Source: Hyphomonadaceae bacterium (GTDB taxonomy: Bacteria; Pseudomonadota; Alphaproteobacteria; Caulobacterales; Hyphomonadaceae). From it: a stretch of DNA of 64,000 nt. The position numbers and the translations under genes were made by a program. Under the pieces are notes generated by a model. The model did not search any database, was not told where the DNA came from, and was given only the letters and a program-made list of their open reading frames with translations. This document shows positions 37,594 to 46,234 of the stretch, piece by piece (within the stretch, counting starts at the first letter, position 1; each line of letters opens with the position of its first letter). The stretch is from contig JANQQC010000064.1 of assembly GCA_028285145.1 (NCBI GenBank), positions 31,446 through 95,445 of the forward strand, read 5' to 3'.

Positions 37594-38378
37594 TCCTCAG
37601 ACAGAAGCCGGGCCTTCAGCGCGTCGCGTTTCGTCTCCGTGACATCCAGAACATCGCTCAAATAGGCATCCAGGGACCCGGTCTCCGCCTTGATCGTGTT
37701 GATCGCCGTGTGCAGGTAACGCTCCCGCACGCCCATGAAGGGCTGGTAGACCTCTGCGTCGTAGTTCTTACCCAGCATCTCATTGAAGTACTGAGTCGCC
37801 TCCGGCAGGCGCTCGGCCACTCCGGCCGCCTCATTCGTCAGAAGATAATCTGAAACAATATCGGCCTCGTCCGCGCCGAGGATGTGCTTGGTCAGCGCGC
37901 AGGCAATTCCGGTTCGGTCCTTGCCGGCGGTGCAGTTGATCACGGCGGCTTCGGTTTCACCCAGTCCGGCCAGCCGGTCGAACCATTCGGTATAGAGCGC
38001 GACATGATGCGGCTTGAACGGAGCCTGCCGGTAATAGTCGTTCATCCATTCACTGGCGGTTTCAGCATTGGCCTCGACCTTTTGCAGGAATCTGTGATGC
38101 GGCGCGTCCTGTTCGCGCCCGCCATCATTCACGACGACCTGAGCGGTCTCGCCCGGCCACTTCCCCGGCTGGCGCTCGCGTTCGTCAGGGCGTCTCAGAT
38201 CGACCTGCAGGACGATCCCGAACCCTTCTAGGACCGCCATGTCCTCGGCCGTGGCTTCCGCATAGTGGCCGGATCGGTAGAGCAGGCCGTGCTTGATCTT
38301 CTGTCCGCTCGCGGTCGTGTAGCCGCCGAAATCGCGAAAGTTGCGAACACCCTCAAGGGGTTTGATCCTGTCTTGCAT
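37590..38378 (-). CDS. Tyrosine-protein phosphatase (Y_phosphatase3 family)
   Basis: A 262-residue phosphatase with the CX5R active site CTAGKDRTGIACAL at about residue 150 and the family opening GVRNFRDFGGY with LYRSG. These are typical of bacterial tyrosine or serine/threonine phosphatases related to PTP3/LipA. No signal peptide. The start at 38378 has AGAGGA upstream. Its 5' region holds copy 1 of the 32-bp direct repeat (38400-38431), so insertion of the TIR cassette replaced the DNA upstream of its promoter. Confidence 0.9.
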   Translation of the reverse strand: MQDRIKPLEGVRNFRDFGGYTTASGQKIKHGLLYRSGHYAEATAEDMAVLEGFGIVLQVDLRRPDERERQPGKWPGETAQVVVNDGGREQDAPHHRFLQKVEANAETASEWMNDYYRQAPFKPHHVALYTEWFDRLAGLGETEAAVINCTAGKDRTGIACALTKHILGADEADIVSDYLLTNEAAGVAERLPEATQYFNEMLGKNYDAEVYQPFMGVRERYLHTAINTIKAETGSLDAYLSDVLDVTETKRDALKARLLSED

Positions 38379-38399
38379 CGGAGATCCTCTCGTCTCGGT

Positions 38400-38431
38400 C
38401 AAGAGCTAGACCGCCTTGCCGGAGCCGTCCA
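38400..38431. repeat. 32-bp direct repeat, copy 1 (left boundary of TIR cassette)
   Basis: The 32-base sequence beginning CAAGAGCTAGACC and ending GGAGCCGTCCA recurs at 40137-40168 with one mismatch (G to A), same orientation. The two copies enclose about 1.7 kb containing only the TIR gene. Likely a target-site or attachment-site duplication. Confidence 0.92.
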
Positions 38432-38541
38432 TACAATTGAATTCTTGAGCTGCCGACAGACATTAAAGCCCAATGATATGAAGAGGTTGAATAGCGGCAA
38501 ACGGCAGCGCATAGTTCATGTGGCTAAAGGCGGGGGCTGAC

Positions 38542-40002
38542 ATGGCTGATCTTTTCATTTCTTACAGTAAGGAAGACCGGGCGGAGGCACTTACGTATCG
38601 ATCTGCGTTCGCCGCAAAGGGTGTATCTGTTTGGTGGGACGACAATCTTCTCGCCGGTGACAAATGGGAAGCGGAGATAGAGCGGCAATTGCATGAGGCG
38701 TCTTGCGTGGTCGTGCTTTGGACCGAAACGTCTGCGAAGTCAGCCTTCGTGCGATCAGAAGTGACTGCTGCCTTGGAGGAAGGACGGCTTGTCCCTGTCG
38801 CCCTTGCACCACTGTCCCAACTTGGTCTGCGATCACCTTTTGATCAAATCCAAGCCACCGATATGAGTGATTGGGATGGGGATCCTGATTCAGCGCACTT
38901 CGAAAGGCTTCATAGTCGGGTACGAGAGTCCATCATCGTCAATAGGCTGCGCCGTCGTGAGCGATCTTCGTCGGTCGAGTTTGAGTTCTTTAAAACGATT
39001 AGAGAGAGTGACGACCCCCATCTCTGGACCGACTATGTACGGCGCTTTCCACAAGGTGATTTCGTGGATATCGCGCGACGGAAGCTCGTTCAGATCGAGA
39101 CGTCACCTCAGGGCGGCGAACCAGGTCCGAAGCCACCGTCAGATGCCAAACGACCATGGGCTGCCTTCGCTTTTGCGGGCTTATCTGCAGTACTAGCGAT
39201 CAGTTGGTTCGGCTCGGAGTTTGGTTCAGATATCGTTTACAGGCTCAGCGCGCCTACTTCTGAAACGTCCGTCGTCGAAACGGACAACGTGGTCGATGAG
39301 TCGGGCAACTCATTGATGGCAAGAAAGGACGATCTGCGAGCGATAGCCGATAAGTTTCGTAGCGATAGCTTTTCGGATGACGAGGCACGCATCGCTATTA
39401 GGGCCACCCTTGCCCTTTCGACCGAGGAGATAGCGGACGATCAGGAGATGATAAGAGCAGTTGAGACTATTTTGGACAGTTTTCTTTCTGCTGAGCGTTT
39501 TGATTTCGCGAAGCAACTCGAGAGTGAGCACGCGGATTTGTTCAAACAGCGTGCTGAATTCTTCGTTTCCTTCTGTCTTGCTTATGGCATTCGAATCTTG
39601 GAGACGCCGCGCGGTGATCTGAACGACCTTTGGTCCGTTGCTGAGCGGGATGTTTTCAAAAGGAATGTCGCCGAATACCGCGAGTATGCTACGCTTGATG
39701 TAGTGCGCCAGCGTTTCCCGGAGTACGCTCCAATGTTCGAGCCTTTTATCCTGAAATTGCAAGGAGCCAGCGATCGAGAAGTTGTGACACGGATGCGGAG
39801 GGTCGAAAACATCAGTGGCCGCGACTTGTCGAACTTCAATAATGTAATGCAGGCCTATGCGACGGGTGCCCATACAGTAAACCCAAATGGAACGGACGCT
39901 CGACTCGTGAGTGCGCGTGTCCTTGATCTGATCGGCGAGTACGCTGAAGAGCACGATTTGGACGAATGGCAGCGGATAGGCATATTAGCGTCCTTGGATT
40001 GA
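38542..40002 (+). CDS. TIR-domain membrane protein, putative NAD-cleaving defence effector
   Basis: A 486-residue protein. Residues 1-135 are a TIR domain: MADLFISYSKEDR, GVSVWWDDNLLAGDKW, then SEVTAALEEGRLVPVAL, in which Glu73 matches the catalytic Glu of NADase TIR domains such as SARM1. Residues 148-185 hold the FP-QGDF-VDIARRKL motif common in bacterial TIR and caspase proteins. Residues 205-223 form one membrane helix, and about 260 C-terminal residues have no recognised fold. Lower GC than its neighbours. It lies between two 32-bp direct repeats with no partner gene. An antiviral role is inference. Confidence 0.85.
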   Translation: MADLFISYSKEDRAEALTYRSAFAAKGVSVWWDDNLLAGDKWEAEIERQLHEASCVVVLWTETSAKSAFVRSEVTAALEEGRLVPVALAPLSQLGLRSPFDQIQATDMSDWDGDPDSAHFERLHSRVRESIIVNRLRRRERSSSVEFEFFKTIRESDDPHLWTDYVRRFPQGDFVDIARRKLVQIETSPQGGEPGPKPPSDAKRPWAAFAFAGLSAVLAISWFGSEFGSDIVYRLSAPTSETSVVETDNVVDESGNSLMARKDDLRAIADKFRSDSFSDDEARIAIRATLALSTEEIADDQEMIRAVETILDSFLSAERFDFAKQLESEHADLFKQRAEFFVSFCLAYGIRILETPRGDLNDLWSVAERDVFKRNVAEYREYATLDVVRQRFPEYAPMFEPFILKLQGASDREVVTRMRRVENISGRDLSNFNNVMQAYATGAHTVNPNGTDARLVSARVLDLIGEYAEEHDLDEWQRIGILASLD

Positions 40003-40136
40003 ATCGCTGTACGACTATCATCTCCGAAATAGCAAGCGAGATTATCAATTGATTGAGGTATTGTGCATCGCGAGCTTCTTTACGGCGATCAGCACGCTCA
40101 TCCAATGATACCTTGGTGGGTGTCCGCTCGTTTAAC
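40003..40136. other. Non-coding tail of the TIR cassette
   Basis: A 134-base AT-richer stretch between the TIR stop codon and the second repeat. I see no convincing gene, tRNA or att-like core beyond the flanking repeat, and no integrase fragment. A minus-strand frame crosses it but continues into the backbone, and looks fortuitous. Confidence 0.5.
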
Positions 40137-40168
40137 CAAGAGCTAGACCACCTTGCCGGAGCCGTCCA
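40137..40168. repeat. 32-bp direct repeat, copy 2 (right boundary of TIR cassette)
   Basis: Second copy of the 38400-38431 repeat, 31 of 32 bases identical, same orientation, ending 18 bases before the next gene. Removing one copy with the intervening DNA would join the phosphatase and SAP-domain genes in a short divergent spacer. Confidence 0.92.
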
Positions 40169-40186
40169 CCGGATCATGTCTCGCAC

Positions 40187-40783
40187 ATGGAAAGACCCGC
40201 GCTTGATGACATAGACGACGCTGCCGAGTTTCTCGACTGGTACTGGTTGAAAGAAGAGCTGGCCGATTACTGCCGGCGGGCAGGTTTGCCCGTGTCCGGG
40301 GCGAAGGCCGATCTGCGGGCTCGTATCCGCCACTTCCTCGAAACGGGAGAGACGCTGGCGACGCCGGCGGGACTGCGGCGCGCCCCGTCAAAGACAAAGT
40401 GGTCCAAAGCGACACTGACCCCCGAGACGATCATCGATGAAAGCATCAGCTTCGGCCCGAATGTGCGCGGCTTCTTTACGCAGCAGATCGGCGCGGGCTT
40501 CTCCTGCACCAGCGAATTCATGGCCTGGGTGAAATCCAATCCGGGACGGACGCTCGCCGATGCGGTCGATCACTGGCAGGCGCTGGAGGCCCGCAAGTCC
40601 GATCCTGCATTCCGCCGCGAGATCGCACCCGACAATCAGTATAATCGTTATGTGCGAGCCTTCTTCGACGACAATCCCGATGCCGACATGAAAACCGCGC
40701 GCGCCTGCTGGCTGGCGAAGAGCCGCCGGCGCGGCAGGCCTGTTTACGCGCGCAGTGACCTTGGGCTCATCGAAGGAGACTAG
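40187..40783 (+). CDS. SAP-domain and DUF6434-type protein
   Basis: A 198-residue cytoplasmic protein. Residues about 18-52 form a SAP-like helix-turn-helix (LKEELADYCRRAGLPVSGAKADLRARI), which usually binds DNA. Residues 75-130 match the DUF6434 pattern FGPNVRGFFTQQIG and NPGRTLADAVDHW. The C-terminus is basic (KSRRRGRPVYAR). Function unknown. The stop codon shares CTAG at 40780-40783 with the convergent membrane gene. Confidence 0.78.
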   Translation: MERPALDDIDDAAEFLDWYWLKEELADYCRRAGLPVSGAKADLRARIRHFLETGETLATPAGLRRAPSKTKWSKATLTPETIIDESISFGPNVRGFFTQQIGAGFSCTSEFMAWVKSNPGRTLADAVDHWQALEARKSDPAFRREIAPDNQYNRYVRAFFDDNPDADMKTARACWLAKSRRRGRPVYARSDLGLIEGD

Positions 40784-41457
40784 TCGAAGGTTCCGGCGAC
40801 ATCCGCTGGTCGTCGTCCGCCCGTTAGAGTCAGATAGGCGGCGGCAGACGCGTAGATCGAGAGAATGCCGCCGGCTGCGGCCTGCAAGCCGCCTGACAGC
40901 GAGACCCCGATCAAGCCCGGGATGAAGGCCTCGACAATCGCTGATCCAAGCCCGAGCACGATAAAGGCAGGGAGTCCGATGATCACCGCAAAGCCGAGGA
41001 TCGGCAGAATGGATGGCCAGACAAGGTCGACGCTCCGCCTGAAAGTTTCGACAATTCCCGGTCGCTCAGCCATGACAATTGGCACCACCAGGGCAAAGAG
41101 CACCATGATGACGAGCCCCGGAATAATCAGGAAAACGAGCCCGATCATCGCAGCAACGAAACTGATCGCTGACACGACCAGCACCAGTCCATAAGCGCGC
41201 GCGGCCACCGATGCGGCTTCATTCAGGCCCGGCGTGTACCGCCCCACCGCCGAATAGGTCAGCATCGCTGAAAAGAATGAGCCAACCAAAAGAGACACGA
41301 CCGTGGCCCCGAAGGGCATGCCCGATTGCACCACCGCGCTCAGGATCACAATCGCTCCGAACCAGGCCGCGCCGACAGGCGGCAGGAGACCTGAATCCCG
41401 CGACAGCAGCGAGAAGGTCAGGCGCAGGGCGTCGGAGATGGAGAAATCGCGGGTCAT
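40780..41457 (-). CDS. Polytopic membrane protein, DUF975/GPDP-membrane-like
   Basis: A 225-residue protein with about five or six membrane segments separated by short loops; the second half contains FLIIPGLVIMVLFALVVPIVMAERPGI, a pattern shared with the glycerophosphoryl-diester phosphodiesterase membrane domain and DUF975 families (transmembrane helix, then ERPG-like loop, then FRRS). Function unknown. It starts 3 bases after the stop of AMP nucleosidase, so the two are likely co-transcribed. Confidence 0.75.
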   Translation of the reverse strand: MTRDFSISDALRLTFSLLSRDSGLLPPVGAAWFGAIVILSAVVQSGMPFGATVVSLLVGSFFSAMLTYSAVGRYTPGLNEAASVAARAYGLVLVVSAISFVAAMIGLVFLIIPGLVIMVLFALVVPIVMAERPGIVETFRRSVDLVWPSILPILGFAVIIGLPAFIVLGLGSAIVEAFIPGLIGVSLSGGLQAAAGGILSIYASAAAYLTLTGGRRPADVAGTFD

Positions 41458-41460
41458 GGT

Positions 41461-42912
41461 CTACCGGAAAGGAGGTTCGTCAAAGGCGCGCAGCTTGCGC
41501 GAGTGCAGCGCTGAGCCGCCATCCTTGGCGAGCCGTTCCAGCGTTTCGATGCCGATGCGGATGTGCTCGCCAATTGCTTTCTCATAGAACCGGTTCGCCG
41601 CGCCGGGCAGTTTGATCTCGCCATGCAGCGGCTTGTCGGAAACGCATAGCAATACGCCGTAGGGGACACGCAGGCGGAAGCCGTTCGCCGCAATGGTCGC
41701 GCTCTCCATGTCTATGGCGATGGCGCGGGACTGGTTGAAGCGCCGGGCCTGCTCTGAGAAGCGCAGCTCCCAGTTGCGGTCATCTGTCGTCACAACCGTC
41801 CCGGTGCGCAGCCGCTTTTTAAGCGCGCCACCGCTCTCTCCGGTGACCGACGCGGCGACTTCCTGAAGGGCCACCTGAATCTCCGCGATGGGCGGGATCG
41901 GAATGTCCGGCGCGAGTACGGCATCCAGCACATGGTCGTCGCGGAGATAAGCGTGTGCCAGCACATAGTCGCCAATCGCTTGGGAGTGGCGCAGGCCCCC
42001 GCAATGGCCAACCATGAGCCAGCATTGCGGCCGCAGCACGGCGAGATGGTCTGTAATCGTCTTCGCATTCGACGGGCCGACGCCGATATTCACGAGCGTG
42101 ATGCCGGTGCCGTCCTCGGTCATGAGATGACAGGCCGGCATTTGGAACCGGCCCCAGGAAGCGTTGGCAACGAGTTCGCGTGCCTCTGGCGTGTCGGCGT
42201 CTACCGATTGCCCGCCAACCACCGACAATCTTGTGTATGGACCCGGTTGCCGGACACGCTCAACCGCCCAATCGCAGAAGACGTCGACATAGCGCTGGTA
42301 GTTTGTGAACAGGATGTACTTCTGAAAATCGGCTGCTGGCGTTCCGCAATAATGCGTCAATCGGTTGAGCGAGAAATCGACGCGTGGCGCATCGAATAGC
42401 GCGATGGGACGCTCGTCTCCCACATCGAACAATTCTCCATCGGCGACCTCGTCGCCAATATGCTGCAGTTTGGGGGAGGGAAACCAGCGGGCCAGCTCAG
42501 CCGGCGAGATTTCGTCCAGCCCTTTGGCCTGCCCCTGATCCCAGACGTAGGCATATGGAATCTCAGACGTCGAGCGGCGGACCTCGACCTCCACATCATA
42601 ATCGCGCAGCAGGGGGGTCAGCTGTTCCACGAGATAATCCCGGAAGAAAGCGGGTCGCGTAATTGTTGAAGCATAAACGCCGGCTTCCGACATCTTGCCG
42701 AAGGCGCGGCTGATGGGCGGGGGTGGCCCGTCCGGGTCATAGCGGACGACAAGCTCAGGATAACAGAAAGCACCGGCGCTGCGGGTCTCGCCGTCTGGCG
42801 GCTGGCCTTCACGCAGGAATCGGTCGAGGGCGTCGGTCAGAGCAGAGACGGCGCTGGCATACAGCGTCTCCAGCTCATCGACGATCATGTTCGGATTGGT
42901 CTGATTTGACAT
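41461..42912 (-). CDS. amn: AMP nucleosidase
   Basis: Splits AMP into adenine and ribose-5-phosphate. The 483-residue product has the Amn-specific N-terminal domain (MIVDELETLYASAVSALTDALDRF) and a C-terminal purine-phosphorylase-like domain with NIGVGPSNAKTITDHLAVLRP, GHCGGLRHSQAIGDYVLAHAY and the substrate-binding IDMESATIAANG. Length matches Amn. The downstream membrane gene begins 3 bases later. The gene is the end of a minus-strand unit starting at 42912. Confidence 0.94.
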   Translation of the reverse strand: MSNQTNPNMIVDELETLYASAVSALTDALDRFLREGQPPDGETRSAGAFCYPELVVRYDPDGPPPPISRAFGKMSEAGVYASTITRPAFFRDYLVEQLTPLLRDYDVEVEVRRSTSEIPYAYVWDQGQAKGLDEISPAELARWFPSPKLQHIGDEVADGELFDVGDERPIALFDAPRVDFSLNRLTHYCGTPAADFQKYILFTNYQRYVDVFCDWAVERVRQPGPYTRLSVVGGQSVDADTPEARELVANASWGRFQMPACHLMTEDGTGITLVNIGVGPSNAKTITDHLAVLRPQCWLMVGHCGGLRHSQAIGDYVLAHAYLRDDHVLDAVLAPDIPIPPIAEIQVALQEVAASVTGESGGALKKRLRTGTVVTTDDRNWELRFSEQARRFNQSRAIAIDMESATIAANGFRLRVPYGVLLCVSDKPLHGEIKLPGAANRFYEKAIGEHIRIGIETLERLAKDGGSALHSRKLRAFDEPPFR

Positions 42913-43008
42913 GAGTCCATCTGCCGCGAATGAAAGCCATGGTCAACGCGCCTTGGTTTCGCCTCCGCCAGCGCTAAACTGTGTGCGGACGCTTAAGGGG
43001 AACACTTC

Positions 43009-43776
43009 ATGGCGCAGTCGCGTATCATGAAAATAGCAATATCGCTCGCCATCTGGGCGGTTGCGGCCTGCGCGTCAGAGACCGGCCCGCCGCCGCTCTG
43101 CGCGGCGCAGAGCCATCACAATCACCCTTTTATCGTCTGCACCGCGAGGCCCGCTGAGCATGATATTCGTCTCTTCCTTGATGCGCCGGATGGGGAGCCT
43201 TTCGGCGATTTCGAGCCGCTCAGCGATCACCTGTCCGATCAGGGCGAGACACTCGTCTTTGCCATGAATGGTGGCATGTATCACGATGACCGGTCCCCGG
43301 TCGGGCTCTATATTGATCGCGACGGCCAGCGCGCGCGTCTCAACCGAAATGAAGGTCCAGGCAACTTCCATCTCCTGCCAAATGGCGTGTTCGCGCTGGA
43401 TGGCGATGAGGCTCTGGTCATGGAGTCCGGAGCCTTTGCAGACTTCTACGATGCTGAAGACGACCAGCCGGACTATGCCTCTCAATCGGGCCCGATGCTG
43501 GTCATCGATGGGGACATTCATCCCGGTATCAATGAAGACGGCACCTCGCGCAAACGCCGCAACGGCGTTGGTGTCTCGGCCGATGGGCAGACCGTCTATT
43601 TCGTGATCAGCGACACGCCCGTCACCTTCCATGAATTCGCCAGTCTGTTCCGCGACGCGCTCGGCACTCCCAACGCGCTCTATCTCGACGGTGTTGTCTC
43701 CCGGCTGTATGCGACCGATATCGGGCGGGACGAAAAAGGCCTCGACATGGGGCCGATTGTTGGAGTTGTCAGATGA
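43009..43776 (+). CDS. Exported phosphodiester glycosidase (NAGPA-like)
   Basis: A 255-residue exported protein of the phosphodiester glycosidase family (NAGPA domain). A short N-terminal hydrophobic stretch ending AVAACAS may be a lipobox. Family signatures are FAMNGGMYHDDRSPVGLYID, RLNRNEGPGNFHLLPNGVF, QSGPMLVIDGDIHP and the C-terminal NALYLDGVVSRLYATDIGR. The natural substrate is unknown. ATG 43009 is preceded by AAGGGGA; the ATG at 43027 is possible. It overlaps the next gene by 4 bases. Confidence 0.85.
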   Translation: MAQSRIMKIAISLAIWAVAACASETGPPPLCAAQSHHNHPFIVCTARPAEHDIRLFLDAPDGEPFGDFEPLSDHLSDQGETLVFAMNGGMYHDDRSPVGLYIDRDGQRARLNRNEGPGNFHLLPNGVFALDGDEALVMESGAFADFYDAEDDQPDYASQSGPMLVIDGDIHPGINEDGTSRKRRNGVGVSADGQTVYFVISDTPVTFHEFASLFRDALGTPNALYLDGVVSRLYATDIGRDEKGLDMGPIVGVVR

Positions 43777-44138
43777 GAACGCTTCGGATTGTCGGCCTTC
43801 TGGTCGGTGCAGCCTTGCTGCTGGGTGAACTTTGGCGCGGTTGGGGCGCGGGCCTTCCCATCTTTGACTGGCTGGCCAATCCTTTGGCCGGGGTTCTGCT
43901 CATCGCGGCCTCTGTGATGCTGTCCAAGGACAGGACCCGCCGCCGCGCGGCCTTTGTCGCCACCTGGGGGCTCATCGCCGGGCTCAACTACAAGTCACTG
44001 GTGATACTGATGACGGCCCCGGAAGGCGTAAATGCAGGCAACCTCACCACCGGGCAGCTAACCCTCGCGACAATGCTCATTTTCGGCGTCAGTGCCGTTT
44101 GCACGCTGACCGCCATTCTCCATCCAAGGGTACGCTGA
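43773..44138 (+). CDS. Small polytopic membrane protein
   Basis: A 121-residue protein with about four membrane helices (LRIVGLLVGAALLLGELW, NPLAGVLLIAASVML, FVATWGLIAGLNY, LTLATMLIFGVSAVCTLTAIL) and short basic loops (KDRTRRR). No family recognised. It overlaps the phosphodiester glycosidase gene by 4 bases and the ArsC-like gene by 1 base (TGATG), so the three are translationally coupled. Confidence 0.7.
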   Translation: MRTLRIVGLLVGAALLLGELWRGWGAGLPIFDWLANPLAGVLLIAASVMLSKDRTRRRAAFVATWGLIAGLNYKSLVILMTAPEGVNAGNLTTGQLTLATMLIFGVSAVCTLTAILHPRVR

Positions 44139-44464
44139 TGAAACTTTACGGTCTGAAGAACTGCGACACATGCAAGAAGGCGCTCAAGGCCCTGGAAGGG
44201 GCGGGCAAGACAGTCGAGTTCATCGATATTCGCAAGGAAGCCGACCTGCCGGACCGGCTGCCCGTTTGGTTGTCGGCGGCTGGCGCAGACACGCTGGTCA
44301 ACCGGCGCTCCACCACCTGGCGTGGTCTCTCTGAAGCAGAACGCGCCGCCGATCCCGAAGCGCTTCTCACGGAGAATCCGACCCTGATCAAACGCCCTGT
44401 CATCGAAACGGGCAAATACGTCCATGTCGGCTGGACACGGGATGTCCAGGCCGCACTGCTTTAG
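44138..44464 (+). CDS. ArsC/Spx-family thiol protein
   Basis: A 108-residue protein with the CxxC pair in [14 protein letters not shown] at residue 7-10, like Spx/MgsR rather than the single-Cys ArsC at 32478. The C-terminal [18 protein letters not shown] carries the family Arg-Pro. Function is thiol redox or stress control, undetermined. It starts in the stop codon of the previous gene and is followed 6 bases later by a pseudouridine synthase gene. Confidence 0.85.
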   Translation: MKLYGLKNCDTCKKALKALEGAGKTVEFIDIRKEADLPDRLPVWLSAAGADTLVNRRSTTWRGLSEAERAADPEALLTENPTLIKRPVIETGKYVHVGWTRDVQAALL

Positions 44465-44469
44465 GGTCC

Positions 44470-45018
44470 GTGGCGCGCACGCTTCTTTTCAACAAGCCTT
44501 ATGGCGTTCTTAGTCAGTTTACGGACAAAGGCACCGAGGGCTCGCCGCGCCCGACCCTTTCAGCGTATATCGACGTTCCCGGCGTCTATGCGGCTGGCCG
44601 CCTCGACCGTGACAGCGAGGGCCTGCTCGTTCTGACAGGTGATGGCCGCTTGCAGAGCCGTCTCGCCGAGCCGCGCCACAAGACCCCGAAGACCTACTGG
44701 GCGCAGGTCGAGCGCATCCCTGATGAGGCCGCGCTCGAAGCCCTTCGTGCGGGTGTTGAGTTGAAGGAGGGTCTGACGGCCCCCGCAATGGCGCGTCTTA
44801 TCGATGAGCCCGCAGGCCTATGGGAGCGCGACCCGCCAGTGCGCTACCGCAAGTCCGTGCCCGATTGCTGGCTGGCGCTCACCATAACGGAGGGCCGCAA
44901 CCGTCAGGTCCGCCGAATGACCGCTGCTGTCGGTCATCCAACGTTGCGCCTCATTCGCTACAGCGTCGGAGACTGGACACTTGATGGCCTCGCTCCCGGA
45001 GCGTGGCGAGAGATCTAG
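44470..45018 (+). CDS. 23S rRNA pseudouridine synthase, RluE-like
   Basis: A 182-residue pseudouridine synthase of the RsuA/RluB/E/F group without an S4 domain. The catalytic Asp is in the motif [17 protein letters not shown]; the second motif is [24 protein letters not shown]. Lack of S4 and short length fit RluE, which modifies U2457 of 23S rRNA in E. coli. GTG is the start codon. The stop shares CTAG 45015-45018 with the convergent SRPBCC gene. Confidence 0.9.
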   Translation: MARTLLFNKPYGVLSQFTDKGTEGSPRPTLSAYIDVPGVYAAGRLDRDSEGLLVLTGDGRLQSRLAEPRHKTPKTYWAQVERIPDEAALEALRAGVELKEGLTAPAMARLIDEPAGLWERDPPVRYRKSVPDCWLALTITEGRNRQVRRMTAAVGHPTLRLIRYSVGDWTLDGLAPGAWREI

Positions 45019-45509
45019 GCTTGTAGCTCCGCGAGCAGCTGTTCCAGCAGATCCATGCCTGCGCCCCAACCGCGGCCCATGCCGTCCACCGCTTCGGCGA
45101 AGCAGGCGATCTCGGCCGCGCTCGCCTCATGCGGCACCCAGATCAGGCGCATTCTGGTCGCGCCATCCTCCTCCTCGAACGTGACCGTCGTCAGCAGGAC
45201 ACGAGGCCAGTCGGGCATCATCGGGTTTTTCGCGATGTTCCAGTTTTCGTCCGTGTTCGACATCAGCATGACAAGCCGCTCGGGCGGAGACACCTCCGTA
45301 TACTCCGCACGCTGATAGCCGGACCGTTCGCTCATCTTCATTTCGTTCAGCCACAGCCCGCCCGGCGTGACATCAAGCTTGTGGATCACCGTCTCGACGC
45401 CCGGTCCGTACCAGCGCGCCAGCAGCTTCGGGTCCGTCCAGGTTTTCCAGACAAGCTCACGGGGCGCATTGAAGGTGCGCTCTAGGACATAGGTTGGCAG
45501 GTCAGTCAT
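45015..45509 (-). CDS. SRPBCC (AHSA1-type) protein
   Basis: A 164-residue AHSA1/START-like protein: [28 protein letters not shown] is the family opening and [14 protein letters not shown] the C-terminal helix. Proteins of this group bind hydrophobic ligands and often follow an ArsR regulator. The gene overlaps the upstream ArsR gene by 8 bases, so it is translated from the same transcript. Ligand unknown. Confidence 0.9.
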   Translation of the reverse strand: MTDLPTYVLERTFNAPRELVWKTWTDPKLLARWYGPGVETVIHKLDVTPGGLWLNEMKMSERSGYQRAEYTEVSPPERLVMLMSNTDENWNIAKNPMMPDWPRVLLTTVTFEEEDGATRMRLIWVPHEASAAEIACFAEAVDGMGRGWGAGMDLLEQLLAELQA

Positions 45510-45873
45510 TTTCGGTGTCTTTCGCTTCGATTGTCTTCAATTCGTCGAGCAGGGTGTCGAGCTGGTCGAAACTCGACGACCAGAATGTTCGAAATTCCTC
45601 CAGCCAGTTCACCGCGTCGGCCATCGGCTGTGCAACCAGCCGTGCGGGCCGGCGCTGGCGGTCCACATCGCGGGCCACAAGTCCGGCCCGTTCCAGCACT
45701 TTCAGATGCTTGGACACCGCCGGCTGGCTCATTTTGAAAGGCGCTGCGATCTCGTTCACCGAAGCTTCGCCACTAGCGAGCTTTGTGAGGATGGCCCGCC
45801 GTGTCGGATCGGCGAGGGCCGCAAAGACAGCGTCCAGCTGAGGGCTTTCGTTTCTATAACCAATCTGTTCCAT
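45502..45873 (-). CDS. ArsR-family regulator of the SRPBCC gene
   Basis: A 123-residue winged-helix protein: LDAVFAALADPTRRAILTKLASGEASVNEIAAPFKMSQPAVSKHLKVLERAGLV is the full ArsR signature, with the recognition helix at PAVSKHL. No metal-binding CxC motif is visible. A 16-bp perfect palindrome covers its start codon (45872-45887), so it probably represses itself and the downstream SRPBCC gene. Confidence 0.92.
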   Translation of the reverse strand: MEQIGYRNESPQLDAVFAALADPTRRAILTKLASGEASVNEIAAPFKMSQPAVSKHLKVLERAGLVARDVDRQRRPARLVAQPMADAVNWLEEFRTFWSSSFDQLDTLLDELKTIEAKDTEND

Positions 45874-45887
45874 AACTGATCAGTTAT
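45872..45887. promoter_or_regulatory. Operator palindrome at the ArsR start codon
   Basis: ATAACTGA followed by TCAGTTAT is a perfect 16-bp palindrome whose left end overlaps the ArsR ATG (45873-45871). Position indicates autoregulation with a very short leader. Confidence 0.65.
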
Positions 45888-45934
45888 ACAAAAGCCCTCA
45901 ACGCGTCAACAGCGCGAAAGGGCGGCGTGATATG

Positions 45935-46159
45935 TCAGTTCTTCGCGTCGGGTCCGTCCGCGATATCCTCAATGAGGACTTCGGTGTCATCGGCGATCTC
46001 GCGCGCGGCCTGGCCGCCTTCTTCGGCCGCAAAGCTGGCGAACCGGTCGAACCGCGCGCCCGCTTCGGCGAAGGAGCCGTCAATGATGCGGAACAGCACC
46101 ATGAAGCCGACAAAGAAGCCAACGACGAGGATCACGATCCCATTGAGAATGCGCTTCAT
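45935..46159 (-). CDS. Small single-helix membrane protein
   Basis: A 74-residue protein with an N-terminal membrane helix (NGIVILVVGFFVGFMVLFRII) and a negatively charged C-terminal tail (REIADDTEVLIEDIADGPDAKN). No family recognised. It is isolated between the ArsR gene and a MAPEG gene. Confidence 0.6.
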   Translation of the reverse strand: MKRILNGIVILVVGFFVGFMVLFRIIDGSFAEAGARFDRFASFAAEEGGQAAREIADDTEVLIEDIADGPDAKN

Positions 46160-46234
46160 GAAGGGGCCTTCCTGTCCGTCCCGAATAAACGCCCGGCATG
46201 ATCGCCGGTTCCGCGGGGCTGGTCGTCTCTTACC

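Noticed and set aside
39310..39954. 214-residue minus-strand open frame inside the TIR gene
   Set aside because: Antisense to the TIR gene's C-terminal domain, without a start context; the TIR frame is supported by its domain.
40003..40333. Minus-strand frame across the tail of the TIR cassette as a possible small antitoxin
   Set aside because: The frame crosses the repeat into the SAP-domain gene and has no proper start within the cassette.
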